Of a stretch of 64,000 bases of DNA, positions 40,857 through 49,473 are shown one piece after another. Numbering within the stretch: position 1 is the first letter of the stretch; each line of letters begins with the position of its first letter. Below the pieces are notes generated by a model. That model saw only the letters and a program-made list of their open reading frames with translations. It was not told the DNA's origin and made no database searches. The translations under genes were made by a program, and so were the position numbers. Source of the stretch: Burkholderiales bacterium (GTDB taxonomy: Bacteria > Pseudomonadota > Gammaproteobacteria > Burkholderiales > Burkholderiaceae_C); contig JACRAZ010000058.1 in NCBI GenBank assembly GCA_016213205.1, positions 1-64,000 of the forward strand, given 5' to 3'.

Positions 40857-41419
40857 GCACGCCGGCCGACGATTACGCGATGCGCATTGCGCTGGACCAG
40901 GCGCTCAACGCGCAGCTGGTGGGCGAGGTGCCCGTGGGCGCGGTGATCCTGCGCGCCGGCCAGGTCATCGCCACCGGCTACAACCGCCCGATCACCACCC
41001 ACGACCCGACGGCCCATGCCGAGATCGTGGCGCTGCGACACGCCGCGCAGCTGCTCGAGAACTATCGCCTGCCCGAGTGCGAACTGTTCGTCACGCTGGA
41101 GCCCTGCGCGATGTGCGCGATGGCCCTGATGCACGCGCGCTTCAAGCGTGTGGTCTTTGGTGCCTTCGACCCCAAGACCGGTGCCGCTGGCTCGGTGACC
41201 AACCTGTTCGCCGAGGCGCGGCTGAACCACCACACCGAGGTCATCGGTGGTGTGATGGCGGAACACTCCGCGGCGCTGCTGCGCCAGTTCTTCGCCGAAC
41301 GACGGGCGCTGCAGAAGGCCAGCCGTGCGGCCGCCCCGGCACCGCTGGCAGACGACACCGGCCACGGCCCCATCCCCACCGGCGATGCCATCGAACTGCC
41401 GGGCCCCGATTCACCTTGA
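40853..41419 (+). CDS. tadA: tRNA adenosine(34) deaminase TadA
   Basis: Deaminates A34 of tRNA-Arg(ACG) to inosine. Zinc and catalytic residues are visible: His55-Ala-Glu57 (HAE) and Cys85/Cys88 in PCAMC. The segment FGAFDPKTGAAGSV and NHHTEVIGGV are TadA-specific. At 188 residues it is about 20 longer than the E. coli enzyme; the extra C-terminus is Pro/Ala-rich. The start is a GTG overlapping the previous stop. It lies 8 bp before ldcA. Confidence 0.94.
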   Translation: MSTPADDYAMRIALDQALNAQLVGEVPVGAVILRAGQVIATGYNRPITTHDPTAHAEIVALRHAAQLLENYRLPECELFVTLEPCAMCAMALMHARFKRVVFGAFDPKTGAAGSVTNLFAEARLNHHTEVIGGVMAEHSAALLRQFFAERRALQKASRAAAPAPLADDTGHGPIPTGDAIELPGPDSP

Positions 41420-41427
41420 GCGCCACC

Positions 41428-42327
41428 ATGACCATGCTGACCGTGTTTGCCCCCTCGGGCGTCGAGTTGCGCGCGCCGGCGCTGAAGCTGGCGAAACAGC
41501 GCCTTGCCGCGCTGGGTTTCCAGGTCACGATCGATGCCAGCGTGCGCGCGCGCTACCAGCGGTTCGCCGGCAACGACGAGGCACGCCTGGCCACGCTGTA
41601 CCGCGTGGCCGACGCGGCGCCCTCGGTCGCGATGGCATGCCGCGGGGGCTATGGATTGACGCGCACGCTCGATGCGATCGATTGGCAGCGCCTTGCGCGC
41701 AGCGTCGAGCGTGGCACTCGGTGGGTGGGCCACAGCGACATGACGGCCCTGCAGCTCGGCCTGCTGGCGCATGCCGGTGTGCGCAGCTGGCAGGGCCCGA
41801 TGGCCTGCGACGACTTCGGCCGCGCCGACGAGGCGGGCGGGGTCGACGAGGTCACGCGCGACGGCTTCGTCGAGGCCATGTCGGGTGCGCTCGAGGGCGT
41901 GGGCTTCCGCACCGAGGCCGGCTTCGACGGCCTGCAGGCCCGCGGCGTGCTGTGGGGCGGCAACCTCGCGATGGTGCAGTCCATGCTGGGCACGCCGCAC
42001 TTCCCGCGGGTCAAGGGCGGCGTGCTGTTCCTGGAGGATGTGAACGAGCACCCCTACCGTGTCGAGCGCGCGCTGCTGCAGTTGCACCAGGCGGGTGTGC
42101 TGAAGGCGCAGAAGGCGGTGCTGCTGGGCGCCTTCACCGACTACCGCAAGTCGCCGATGGACCGCGGCTACACGCTCAAGCACGCGGTGGCGCACCTGCG
42201 CAGCGTGTGCGGCACGCCCATCCTCACCGGGCTGCCGTTCGGCCATGTGCCCACCAAGGTGATGCTCCCGGTGGGTGCGCGCGTGCAGCTGCTGGTGGAT
42301 GGCCGCGATGTGCTGATCGGCTGGTAG
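41428..42327 (+). CDS. ldcA: LD-carboxypeptidase (murein tetrapeptide carboxypeptidase)
   Basis: A family S66 serine peptidase that removes the terminal D-Ala from cytoplasmic murein tetrapeptides during cell-wall recycling. The 299 residues contain the nucleophile Ser103 in GHSDMTAL, the Glu segment FLEDVNEHPY and the His segment GLPFGHVPTK, the usual S66 Ser-Glu-His set. There is no signal peptide, fitting the cytoplasmic role. The ATG at 41428 begins the conserved fold. A peptide ABC transporter follows directly. Confidence 0.93.
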   Translation: MTMLTVFAPSGVELRAPALKLAKQRLAALGFQVTIDASVRARYQRFAGNDEARLATLYRVADAAPSVAMACRGGYGLTRTLDAIDWQRLARSVERGTRWVGHSDMTALQLGLLAHAGVRSWQGPMACDDFGRADEAGGVDEVTRDGFVEAMSGALEGVGFRTEAGFDGLQARGVLWGGNLAMVQSMLGTPHFPRVKGGVLFLEDVNEHPYRVERALLQLHQAGVLKAQKAVLLGAFTDYRKSPMDRGYTLKHAVAHLRSVCGTPILTGLPFGHVPTKVMLPVGARVQLLVDGRDVLIGW

Positions 42328-42351
42328 GCCGCCCCCGCCAGGAGTGCCTGC

Positions 42352-44610
42352 ATGCGCGGAACCCTCGTCCACCGCCTCTTGCTGCGTGGCCTTGCCGGCA
42401 TGGCCGCCCTGTCGGCCGCGCTGCTCGGGGCGGGCTGCAACAACAGCCCGTACCCCGCCGGCGCCGAACGCGAGAACACGATGTTCTACGCATTCGAGGA
42501 GCGCTCGCCGCGCTACCTGGACCCGACGGGCTCCTACGCCAACAACGAGTCGGCTTTCACGTTCCAGATCTACGACCCGCCCTACGGCTACCACTACCTG
42601 AAGCGCCCGTACGAACTGCTGCCGAAGGCCGCGGCCGAAGTGGCGCGCCCGCAGTACCTGGACAAGGACGGCAAGCCGCTGCCCGACGACGCGCCGGCGG
42701 CGCAGATCGCGCAGAGCGTGTACGACGTGCGCATCAAGCCCGGCATGCGCTACCAGCCGCACCCAGCCTTTGCGCTGGATGCGCACGGCACGCACCGCTA
42801 CCACCAGCTCACGCGCGAGCAGCTGGGCAACAAGCGCTCGCCCTGGGCGTTCGAGCACCAGGGTACGCGCGAGGTGGTGGCCGACGACTTCGTGTACGCG
42901 CTCAAGCGCCACGCCACCACCCGCATCGAAGCGCCGGTGTATTCGGTGTTTGCCGAATACGTGATCGGGCTGAAAGCCTACGCCGAGCGCATCAAGGCCG
43001 AGGATGCCAAGCTGCTGAAGGGCCTGCCCGAGGACATCCGCGACAAGCCCTTCCTCGATTTCCGGAAGTTCCCGCTCGCGGGCACCGAGGCGGTGGACAA
43101 GTACACCTGGCGCATCCGCCTGCAAGGCAAGTACCCGCAGTGGAAGTACTGGCTGGCCATGCCCTTCCTGGCGCCCGTGCCCTGGGAGGCCGATGCCTTC
43201 TACGCGCAGGCGGGCATGAACGAGAACGGCCTGTCGCTGAACCAGTGGCCGGTGGGCTCGGGCCCCTACATGATGGTGGAGTTCGTGCGCGACCGGCTGC
43301 ACGTGCTCAAGCGCAACCCCAACTACCACGGTGACACCTACCCCTGCGAGGGCATGCCGGAGGACAAGGCCGCCGGCCTGCTGGACGACTGCGGCAAGCC
43401 GCTGCCCTTTGCCGACACGCTGTACGTGACGATGGAGAAGGAGAAGACCGCGCGCAAGGAGAAGTTCCGCCAGGGTTATGCCGACATGCCCGAGATCGAG
43501 CGCCCCGAGTGGGGCGTCGATTTCCAGAACGATGCGGACGATTCCGACGCCGTCAAGCGCGAGTTCGCGCAGCGCGGCTTCAAGTTTCCGCTCACCACCG
43601 ACATCAACAACTGGTATTTCGGCTTCAACATGCTCGACCCGGTGGTGGGCAAGGGCGACACACCCGAGCAGCAGCTCAGGAACCGCAAGCTGCGCCAGGC
43701 GATCTCGATCGCGATCGACTACGAAGAAGGCTACGGCCGCATCTTCAAGCACAAGGGTGGGGTCACCGCCCACAGCCCGGTGCCGCCGGGCCTGTTCGGC
43801 TCGCGCGAGGACCAGCCGGGCTACTACAACCCGGTGACGCACCGGCTGGTGGACGGCAAGCCGGTGCGCCGCCCGATCGAGGACGCGAAGAAGCTGCTTG
43901 CCGAGGCCGGCTACCCCGACGGGCGCGACAGCCGCACCGGCAAGCCGCTGGTGCTGAACTACGACTTCCAGCGTGCGGTGACGCCCGAGTTCAAGAGCGA
44001 GAACGACTGGATGAGCAAGCAGTTTGCCAAGCTCGGCATCCAGCTCGAGATCCGCGCCACCGACTTCAACCAGTACCAGGACAAGACACTCAAGGGCAAG
44101 CACCAGCTCTACTGGGCCGGCTGGCTGGCCGACTACCCGGATGCCGAGAACTTCCTGTTCCTGCTGTACGGCCCCAACGCCAAGTCGAAGGCCAATGGCG
44201 AGAACATCTCGAACTACGAGAACCCCGCCTATGACGCGCTGTACCGCGAATTGCAGACGCTGGAAGACGGCCCGCGCAAGCAGCAGGTGATCGACCAGAT
44301 GGTGGACATCCTGCGCGCGGACGCGCCCTGGGTCTTCGGCTACTTCGCCTGGGGCGGGTTGGCCTTCCAGCAGTGGGTGCACAACGGCAAGCCCGGCATC
44401 GTGATCCGCGACATGGCCAAGTACTACCGCATCGACCCAGAACTGCGTGCGCGCAAGCAGGCCGAGTGGAACCACCCGATCGTCTGGCCGATGGGGCTGC
44501 TGGCGCTGGCGCTGCTGGCGGCAGCCGCGGCGGCGCGCCGCAGCTTCCGCCAGCGTGAGACCGCCAATGCACGCGGCGTTGCCGCGGTGCCTGCCGGCGA
44601 GGGGGCCTGA
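42352..44610 (+). CDS. Peptide ABC transporter substrate-binding lipoprotein with C-terminal membrane anchor
   Basis: A 752-residue family 5 solute-binding protein, larger than OppA/DppA (about 540). The lipobox LLGAGC places the lipid on Cys29. The fold segments VGSGPYMMVEF and RKLRQAISIAIDYEEG are typical of the family. A second hydrophobic helix at about 710-728 (IVWPMGLLALALLAA), followed by basic residues, should anchor the C-terminus too. Two extra Cys occur at about 337 and 350. It starts the four-gene peptide transporter run and lies 24 bp after ldcA, so murein peptides are a reasonable but unproven substrate. Confidence 0.92.
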   Translation: MRGTLVHRLLLRGLAGMAALSAALLGAGCNNSPYPAGAERENTMFYAFEERSPRYLDPTGSYANNESAFTFQIYDPPYGYHYLKRPYELLPKAAAEVARPQYLDKDGKPLPDDAPAAQIAQSVYDVRIKPGMRYQPHPAFALDAHGTHRYHQLTREQLGNKRSPWAFEHQGTREVVADDFVYALKRHATTRIEAPVYSVFAEYVIGLKAYAERIKAEDAKLLKGLPEDIRDKPFLDFRKFPLAGTEAVDKYTWRIRLQGKYPQWKYWLAMPFLAPVPWEADAFYAQAGMNENGLSLNQWPVGSGPYMMVEFVRDRLHVLKRNPNYHGDTYPCEGMPEDKAAGLLDDCGKPLPFADTLYVTMEKEKTARKEKFRQGYADMPEIERPEWGVDFQNDADDSDAVKREFAQRGFKFPLTTDINNWYFGFNMLDPVVGKGDTPEQQLRNRKLRQAISIAIDYEEGYGRIFKHKGGVTAHSPVPPGLFGSREDQPGYYNPVTHRLVDGKPVRRPIEDAKKLLAEAGYPDGRDSRTGKPLVLNYDFQRAVTPEFKSENDWMSKQFAKLGIQLEIRATDFNQYQDKTLKGKHQLYWAGWLADYPDAENFLFLLYGPNAKSKANGENISNYENPAYDALYRELQTLEDGPRKQQVIDQMVDILRADAPWVFGYFAWGGLAFQQWVHNGKPGIVIRDMAKYYRIDPELRARKQAEWNHPIVWPMGLLALALLAAAAAARRSFRQRETANARGVAAVPAGEGA

Positions 44611-44612
44611 AC

Positions 44613-45596
44613 ATGGGCAGCTTCATCATCCGGCGCCTGGGTTATGGCCTGCTGGTGCTGATCGGGGTCAACCTGCTCACCTTCTTCCTGTTCTTCACCG
44701 TCAACACGCCGGACGACATGGCGCGGCTGAACATCGGTGGCAAGCGCGTCACGCAGGAGCAGATCGACAAGTGGAAGTCCGAGCGTGGTTATGACCGCCC
44801 CTTGTACTGGAACACGCAGGCCACCGGCAGCGACAAGCTCACCCGCACCGTGCTGTGGGAGCGATCGATCTCGTTGCTGGTGCTGGACTTCGGCCGCAGC
44901 GATTCCGCGCGCTCCACCGATATCGGCCACGAGGTGGCCACCCGCATGGGCGTGAGCCTGCAGCTCGCGGTGCCGCTGTTCGTGCTGCAGCTCATCGTGA
45001 GCGTCAGCTTTGCGTTGATGCTGGTGTTCTTCCGCCACTCGCGCATCGATTTCTGGGGCGTGGTGCTGTGCGTGCTGATGCTGTCGATCTCCAGCCTCTT
45101 CTACATCATCGTCGGCCAGTACTTCTTCTCGCGCGTGCTGCGGCTGGTGCCGATCTCGGGCTTCGCCGCGGGCCTGGACGTGGTGCGGTTCCTGCTGCTG
45201 CCGGTGATCCTGTCGCTGCTGTCCCGCCTGGGGGGTGAGGCGCGGCTGTACCGCGCGATGTTCCTCGAGGAAACCGGCAAGGACTACGTGCGCACCGCAC
45301 GCGCCAAGGGCCTGTCGGAGCAGCGCGTGCTGTTCCGGCACGTGCTGCGCAACGCGCTGATCCCCATCCTCACCAGCGCGGGCACCTACCTGCCGTATGT
45401 CTTCCTTGGCAGCCTGGTGTTCGAGAGCTTCTTCGGCATTCCCGGCCTGGGCGCCTTCGTCATCGAGGCCATCGCCGGGCAGGACTTCGCCATCGTGCGC
45501 ACGATGGTGTTCCTGGGGGCCCTGCTGTACATCGCCAGCAACGTGCTGATCGACATCGCCTACACGTGGGTGGACCCGCGTGTGCGGCTGTCCTGA
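44613..45596 (+). CDS. Peptide ABC transporter permease, DppB/OppB type
   Basis: A 327-residue inner-membrane permease with six predicted helices. The N-terminus SFIIRRLGYGLLVLIGVNLLT is characteristic. The EAA coupling loop reads DYVRTARAKGLSEQRVLFRHVLRNALIP, and FLGSLVFESFFGIPGLGAFVIEA follows. It has a periplasmic insertion after the first helix (about 30-115). It starts 2 bp after the binding-protein stop. Confidence 0.94.
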   Translation: MGSFIIRRLGYGLLVLIGVNLLTFFLFFTVNTPDDMARLNIGGKRVTQEQIDKWKSERGYDRPLYWNTQATGSDKLTRTVLWERSISLLVLDFGRSDSARSTDIGHEVATRMGVSLQLAVPLFVLQLIVSVSFALMLVFFRHSRIDFWGVVLCVLMLSISSLFYIIVGQYFFSRVLRLVPISGFAAGLDVVRFLLLPVILSLLSRLGGEARLYRAMFLEETGKDYVRTARAKGLSEQRVLFRHVLRNALIPILTSAGTYLPYVFLGSLVFESFFGIPGLGAFVIEAIAGQDFAIVRTMVFLGALLYIASNVLIDIAYTWVDPRVRLS

Positions 45597-45605
45597 AGGT
45601 GCCGC

Positions 45606-47060
45606 ATGGGCTTCAAGTTCGTTCTGCTCTGGACCGATGCGGCGATGTGGGTGCTGGTGCTCGCGCTGCTGGCCTACGGAGCGCGCATTGCCCGCCACCC
45701 GACCTTGCGTGCCACCTGGGCCAAGGTGGCGCGTGACCCGGCTGCCCTGTGCTCGGCGGTGGTGCTGCTGCTGTTCATCGGGGTCACCGGGCTGGACAGC
45801 GTGCACTTCCGGCGCGCGTTGCCGCCCGCACCTGGCCAGGCCGCGGGGCAGGTGTTCTACGACACGCGCACCGAATCCCTGCTCGATGCGGTGCTCGCGC
45901 GCCAGATCAGCATGCGCGAATCCAGCTACTCGGCGCCGCTGGCCTACCAGGGCTTCACCACCCAACCCACCGAGCGCGACGGCGCCATCGTGCGCGAGCT
46001 GCCCCGGCTGCAGTTCGGCGGCGCGCACCTGGCACAGCCGCAGCACGAGTGGCGCGCGGACGTGCTCGAGCGCGCGCTGCGCGGCGCGGCCGGCGGGCTG
46101 ATGGCGGCGCTGGCGCTGGGCCTGGCCGCGGCCTTCGTGCTGCGCCGCGACCACGGGGGCACTTGGGCCGCATGGCGTGACATCGTGGCCGATCGCACCC
46201 GCCTGCCGGTGCGGGCGGTGCTGCTGTTGCTGGCGGTGTTGTGCGTATCGGGCGGCATGGTGTCGGCGCTGATGGGGCACTACCACGTGTTCGGCACCGA
46301 TCGCACCGGCAACGACGTGCTGGTGCTGGCCCTCAAGAGCGTGCGCACGGCCTTCGTGATCGGCTCGCTCTCCACGCTGGCGACGCTGCCGATCGCCATC
46401 ACGCTGGGCATCCTCGCCGGCTACTTCCGGGGCTGGGTGGACGAGCTGGTGCAGTACCTCTACACCACGCTGTCCTCGGTGCCCAGCGTGCTGCTGATCG
46501 CCGCCTGCGTGCTGATGGTACAGGTGGGCATCGACAAGCACCCCGAGTGGTTCGAGACCGGTGTCGAGCGCTCGGACCTGAAGGTCTTCATGTTGTGCGC
46601 CATCCTGGGCATGACGGGCTGGTCCACGCTGTGCCGCCTGGTGCGCGCCGAGACGCTGAAGCTGCGCGAGCTGGATTTCGTGCAGGCCGCCACCGCCTTC
46701 GGCGTGAGCCCGGCGCGCATCATGGCGCGCCACATCCTGCCGAACGTGGTGCACCTGGTGCTGATCACCACGGTGCTGAACTTCAGCGACCTGATCCTGT
46801 ACGAGGCCGTGCTCACCTACGTGGGCGTCGGGGTCGACCCGTCCACCAGCAGCTTCGGCGGCATGATCAACCTGGCACGCTACGAGATGAGCCGCGATCC
46901 GGTGGTGTGGTGGTCCTTCGTCGCGGCCTTCGGGTTCATGGTGGCGCTGGTGCTGGCGGCCAACCTGTTTGCCGATGGAGTGCGGGATGCCTTCGACCCC
47001 CGCTCGCGCGCACTGCGCCCGCGCCTGTCGCTGCGCCGGGCCGACAACCCGAGCGAGTGA
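45606..47060 (+). CDS. Peptide ABC transporter permease, DppC/OppC type (long)
   Basis: A 484-residue permease, longer than usual (about 300) because of an extended N-terminal part with extra helices and an extra periplasmic loop (about 70-155). The core shows HVFGTDRTGNDVLVLALKSVRTAFVIG, LGILAGYFRGWVDELVQ and the EAA loop DFVQAATAFGVSPARIMARHILPN. Its partner is the permease 9 bp upstream. The ATPase gene follows after 8 bp. Confidence 0.93.
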   Translation: MGFKFVLLWTDAAMWVLVLALLAYGARIARHPTLRATWAKVARDPAALCSAVVLLLFIGVTGLDSVHFRRALPPAPGQAAGQVFYDTRTESLLDAVLARQISMRESSYSAPLAYQGFTTQPTERDGAIVRELPRLQFGGAHLAQPQHEWRADVLERALRGAAGGLMAALALGLAAAFVLRRDHGGTWAAWRDIVADRTRLPVRAVLLLLAVLCVSGGMVSALMGHYHVFGTDRTGNDVLVLALKSVRTAFVIGSLSTLATLPIAITLGILAGYFRGWVDELVQYLYTTLSSVPSVLLIAACVLMVQVGIDKHPEWFETGVERSDLKVFMLCAILGMTGWSTLCRLVRAETLKLRELDFVQAATAFGVSPARIMARHILPNVVHLVLITTVLNFSDLILYEAVLTYVGVGVDPSTSSFGGMINLARYEMSRDPVVWWSFVAAFGFMVALVLAANLFADGVRDAFDPRSRALRPRLSLRRADNPSE

Positions 47061-47068
47061 GTGCGGCC

Positions 47069-48898
47069 ATGCTGAACATTCACGACCTCAAGGTGGCGCT
47101 GGACGCGGAATCGGGCATCGTCAGGGCCATCGACGGCCTGGCGCTGTCGATCCGGCGCGGTGAGACCTTTGCCCTGGTGGGCGAATCCGGCTGCGGCAAG
47201 AGCATGACCGCACTGGCACTGATGCGCCTGCTGCCCGACAACGGCCAGGTCACCGACGGGCAGGTGACGATCGACACCACGGACGTGCTGTCGCTGCCCG
47301 AGTCGCAGATGCGCGGCGTGCGTGGTGGGCGCATCGGCATGATCTTCCAGGAGCCGGCCACCAGCCTGAACCCGGTGATGAAGGTGGGCGACCAGCTCGT
47401 GGAAGCGATCGAGACCCACACCGCGCTGCGCGGCGATGCGGCGCGCGCCCAGGCTGTCGAGTGGCTGCGCAAGGTGGGCATCCCAGCGCCGGAACGGCGC
47501 ATCGACGACTACCCGTTTCGCATGAGCGGGGGCCAGAAGCAGCGCGTGATGATCGCGATGGCGCTGGCCGCCGAGCCGGACTACCTGATCGCCGACGAAC
47601 CCACCACCGCGCTGGATGTCACGATCCAGAAACAGATCCTCGACCTGCTGAAGGACCTGCAGCGCGAACACGGCATGGGCCTGCTGCTGATCACGCACGA
47701 CCTCGCCGTGGTGGCCGGCATGGCGCACCACGTGGCCCTGATGTACGCCGGCCAGATCATCGAGCTGGCGCCAGCCGACACCTTCTTCGCCGCGCCCCAG
47801 CACCCCTATGCGCGTGCACTGCTGAAGGCCTTGCCCGATGCCGGCCGGCGCGGCGAGGCGCTGGCGGCGATTCCCGGCACCGTTCCGGCGCTGACGGCCC
47901 CCTTCCGCGGCTGCCGGTTCGCGCCGCGCTGCGCCCATGCCCAGCCGACCTGCCACGACACGGTGCCGGCCCTGCTGCCGGTGGGCGCCAGCCAGGTGCG
48001 CTGCCTGCTGCTGCAGCCGGGTGGCGCGGGGCTCGGGTCGGCCGCCGAAGCGCCGACCCTGGCGCGCGGCCCGGCAAGCACGGCCGCTGCGCCCGTGGGC
48101 CGCCCCCCTCTGCTGGACGTGCAGGACCTGCGGGTGCGTTTTCCGGTGCGTTCAGGCCTGCTGCAGCGCACGCGTGCGCACTTCGATGCCGTGGCCGGCG
48201 TGTCGTTCCAGGTGCAGGCGGGCCAGACCCTGGCCCTGGTGGGCGAATCCGGCTGCGGCAAGACCACCACAGGCAAGGCCATCGTGCAATTGCTGCGGCG
48301 GCTGGCCACGGTGGAGGGGCGGGCGCTGCTCGAGGGCCAGAACCTGTTCGAGCTGCAGGGCGAGGGCCTGCGCCGGGCCCGCCGCGATGTGCAGATCATC
48401 TTCCAGGACCCGTTTGCCTCGCTGAACCCACGCATGCGCGTCGGCGACATCCTGGAGGAAGGCCTGGCCGCGCTGCAGCCGGACATCCAGCCCGGGCAGC
48501 GGCGACAGCGGGTGGAGGACATGGCCGAGCGCGTGGGCCTGCGGCGCGAGGCGCTCGCGCGATTTCCGCACGAGTTTTCGGGTGGGCAACGGCAGCGCAT
48601 CGCCATCGCCCGCGCGCTGGCCGTGGGGCCGAAGCTCATCGTCTGCGACGAGCCCACATCGGCGCTCGATGTCTCGGTACAGGCGCAGATCCTGAACCTG
48701 TTGCGCGACCTGCAGCGTGAGTTCGGCGTCTCCTATCTGTTCATTACTCACAATATAGGCGTTGTCGAATATATCGCCGACGAGGTGGCCGTCATGCAGG
48801 CGGGCCGCATCGTCGAGCAGGGCGCCGCGGCTGCGGTGCTGCACGCCCCGCGCCACGAGTACACCCGCACCCTGTTGTCGGCCGTGCCGCGGCTCTGA
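47069..48898 (+). CDS. Peptide ABC transporter, fused double ATP-binding protein (OppDF-like)
   Basis: A 609-residue protein carrying both nucleotide-binding domains that are separate OppD and OppF in E. coli. Domain 1 has Walker [11 protein letters not shown], signature MSGGQKQR and Walker [14 protein letters not shown]. Domain 2 has [18 protein letters not shown] and [13 protein letters not shown]. Between them lies the OppD-type cysteine segment [14 protein letters not shown] plus a nearby Cys. The ATG at 47069 is preferred; an in-frame GTG at 47057 would overlap the permease stop. Confidence 0.94.
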   Translation: MLNIHDLKVALDAESGIVRAIDGLALSIRRGETFALVGESGCGKSMTALALMRLLPDNGQVTDGQVTIDTTDVLSLPESQMRGVRGGRIGMIFQEPATSLNPVMKVGDQLVEAIETHTALRGDAARAQAVEWLRKVGIPAPERRIDDYPFRMSGGQKQRVMIAMALAAEPDYLIADEPTTALDVTIQKQILDLLKDLQREHGMGLLLITHDLAVVAGMAHHVALMYAGQIIELAPADTFFAAPQHPYARALLKALPDAGRRGEALAAIPGTVPALTAPFRGCRFAPRCAHAQPTCHDTVPALLPVGASQVRCLLLQPGGAGLGSAAEAPTLARGPASTAAAPVGRPPLLDVQDLRVRFPVRSGLLQRTRAHFDAVAGVSFQVQAGQTLALVGESGCGKTTTGKAIVQLLRRLATVEGRALLEGQNLFELQGEGLRRARRDVQIIFQDPFASLNPRMRVGDILEEGLAALQPDIQPGQRRQRVEDMAERVGLRREALARFPHEFSGGQRQRIAIARALAVGPKLIVCDEPTSALDVSVQAQILNLLRDLQREFGVSYLFITHNIGVVEYIADEVAVMQAGRIVEQGAAAAVLHAPRHEYTRTLLSAVPRL

Positions 48899-49172
48899 CG
48901 GCCACCTGAACGAGCCCCGTCATCGCTGGCGGACGGTTGGCTGATGGCGCCAACCGGCGGGCCATGTTGCTGGCGACCAACGCCTGGCCGATCACGGGCC
49001 CTGTCGCCAGCCAGGGGCAGATCAGCCCGCCAGGCCGGAAGGCGCTCGGCGGTTTCATGGCGTGAAGGTCGTCACGCCCGATCGCCAGACCCTCGATGGG
49101 GGCTTTCTGCCCGCAACGCGCGACCCGCGGGCTCGCATTTGTTGCCTCTTACCAACGGATCGTGACACCCGA

Positions 49173-49192
49173 ACTAGAGGGGTGCCCCTAGT
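49173..49192. repeat. Imperfect palindrome ACTAGAGGGG-TG-CCCCTAGT
   Basis: A near-perfect inverted repeat of 20 bases centred on TG, with two extra bases in the left arm. It lies about 280 bp upstream of the TonB receptor start. It could be an operator for a dimeric regulator; no T-run follows, so it is not a good terminator. Confidence 0.45.
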
Positions 49193-49347
49193 GGCCGCGG
49201 CGCCGCGATGCACCAGCACGACACGGCGCCGCCACTGCTGCACGCCTGCGCACCGCGGGGGGGCGGGCTGGCCTGCCAGTGCACGAGGCCGATGCCGTCA
49301 TGGCCCCAAGGTAGGTCCGACGCCTGTCGTCGCGGGTTTCCCCAAGC

Positions 49348-49376
49348 TTGGACGCACGCAGGCTCGAAGTGACAAT
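49348..49376 (+). promoter_or_regulatory. Possible sigma-70 promoter of the TonB receptor gene
   Basis: TTGGAC (49348-49353), a 17-base spacer and GACAAT (49371-49376) give a weak -35/-10 pair about 97 bases before the start codon. Box matches are only 3 of 6 and 4 of 6. Confidence 0.3.
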
Positions 49377-49473
49377 CCAGTGACATGTCTTCGCGTCCGC
49401 GCAACACAGGTTCACAAGGCCTGTCCGGTGGCCGCAAAGGCAGAGGTTTATCCATCCACTTCGAGGAGCATGA

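Larger units (their letters stand above)
48899..49473. other. 575-bp non-coding region before the TonB receptor
   Basis: I find no open frame here with codon use or motifs of a real gene. It holds an imperfect palindrome at 49173-49192, a weak promoter-like pair at 49348-49376 and the ribosome site GAGGAG at 49463-49468. The left half is GC-rich and otherwise featureless. The length is unusual in this densely packed window and suggests a regulated leader or an undetected small RNA. Confidence 0.7.
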
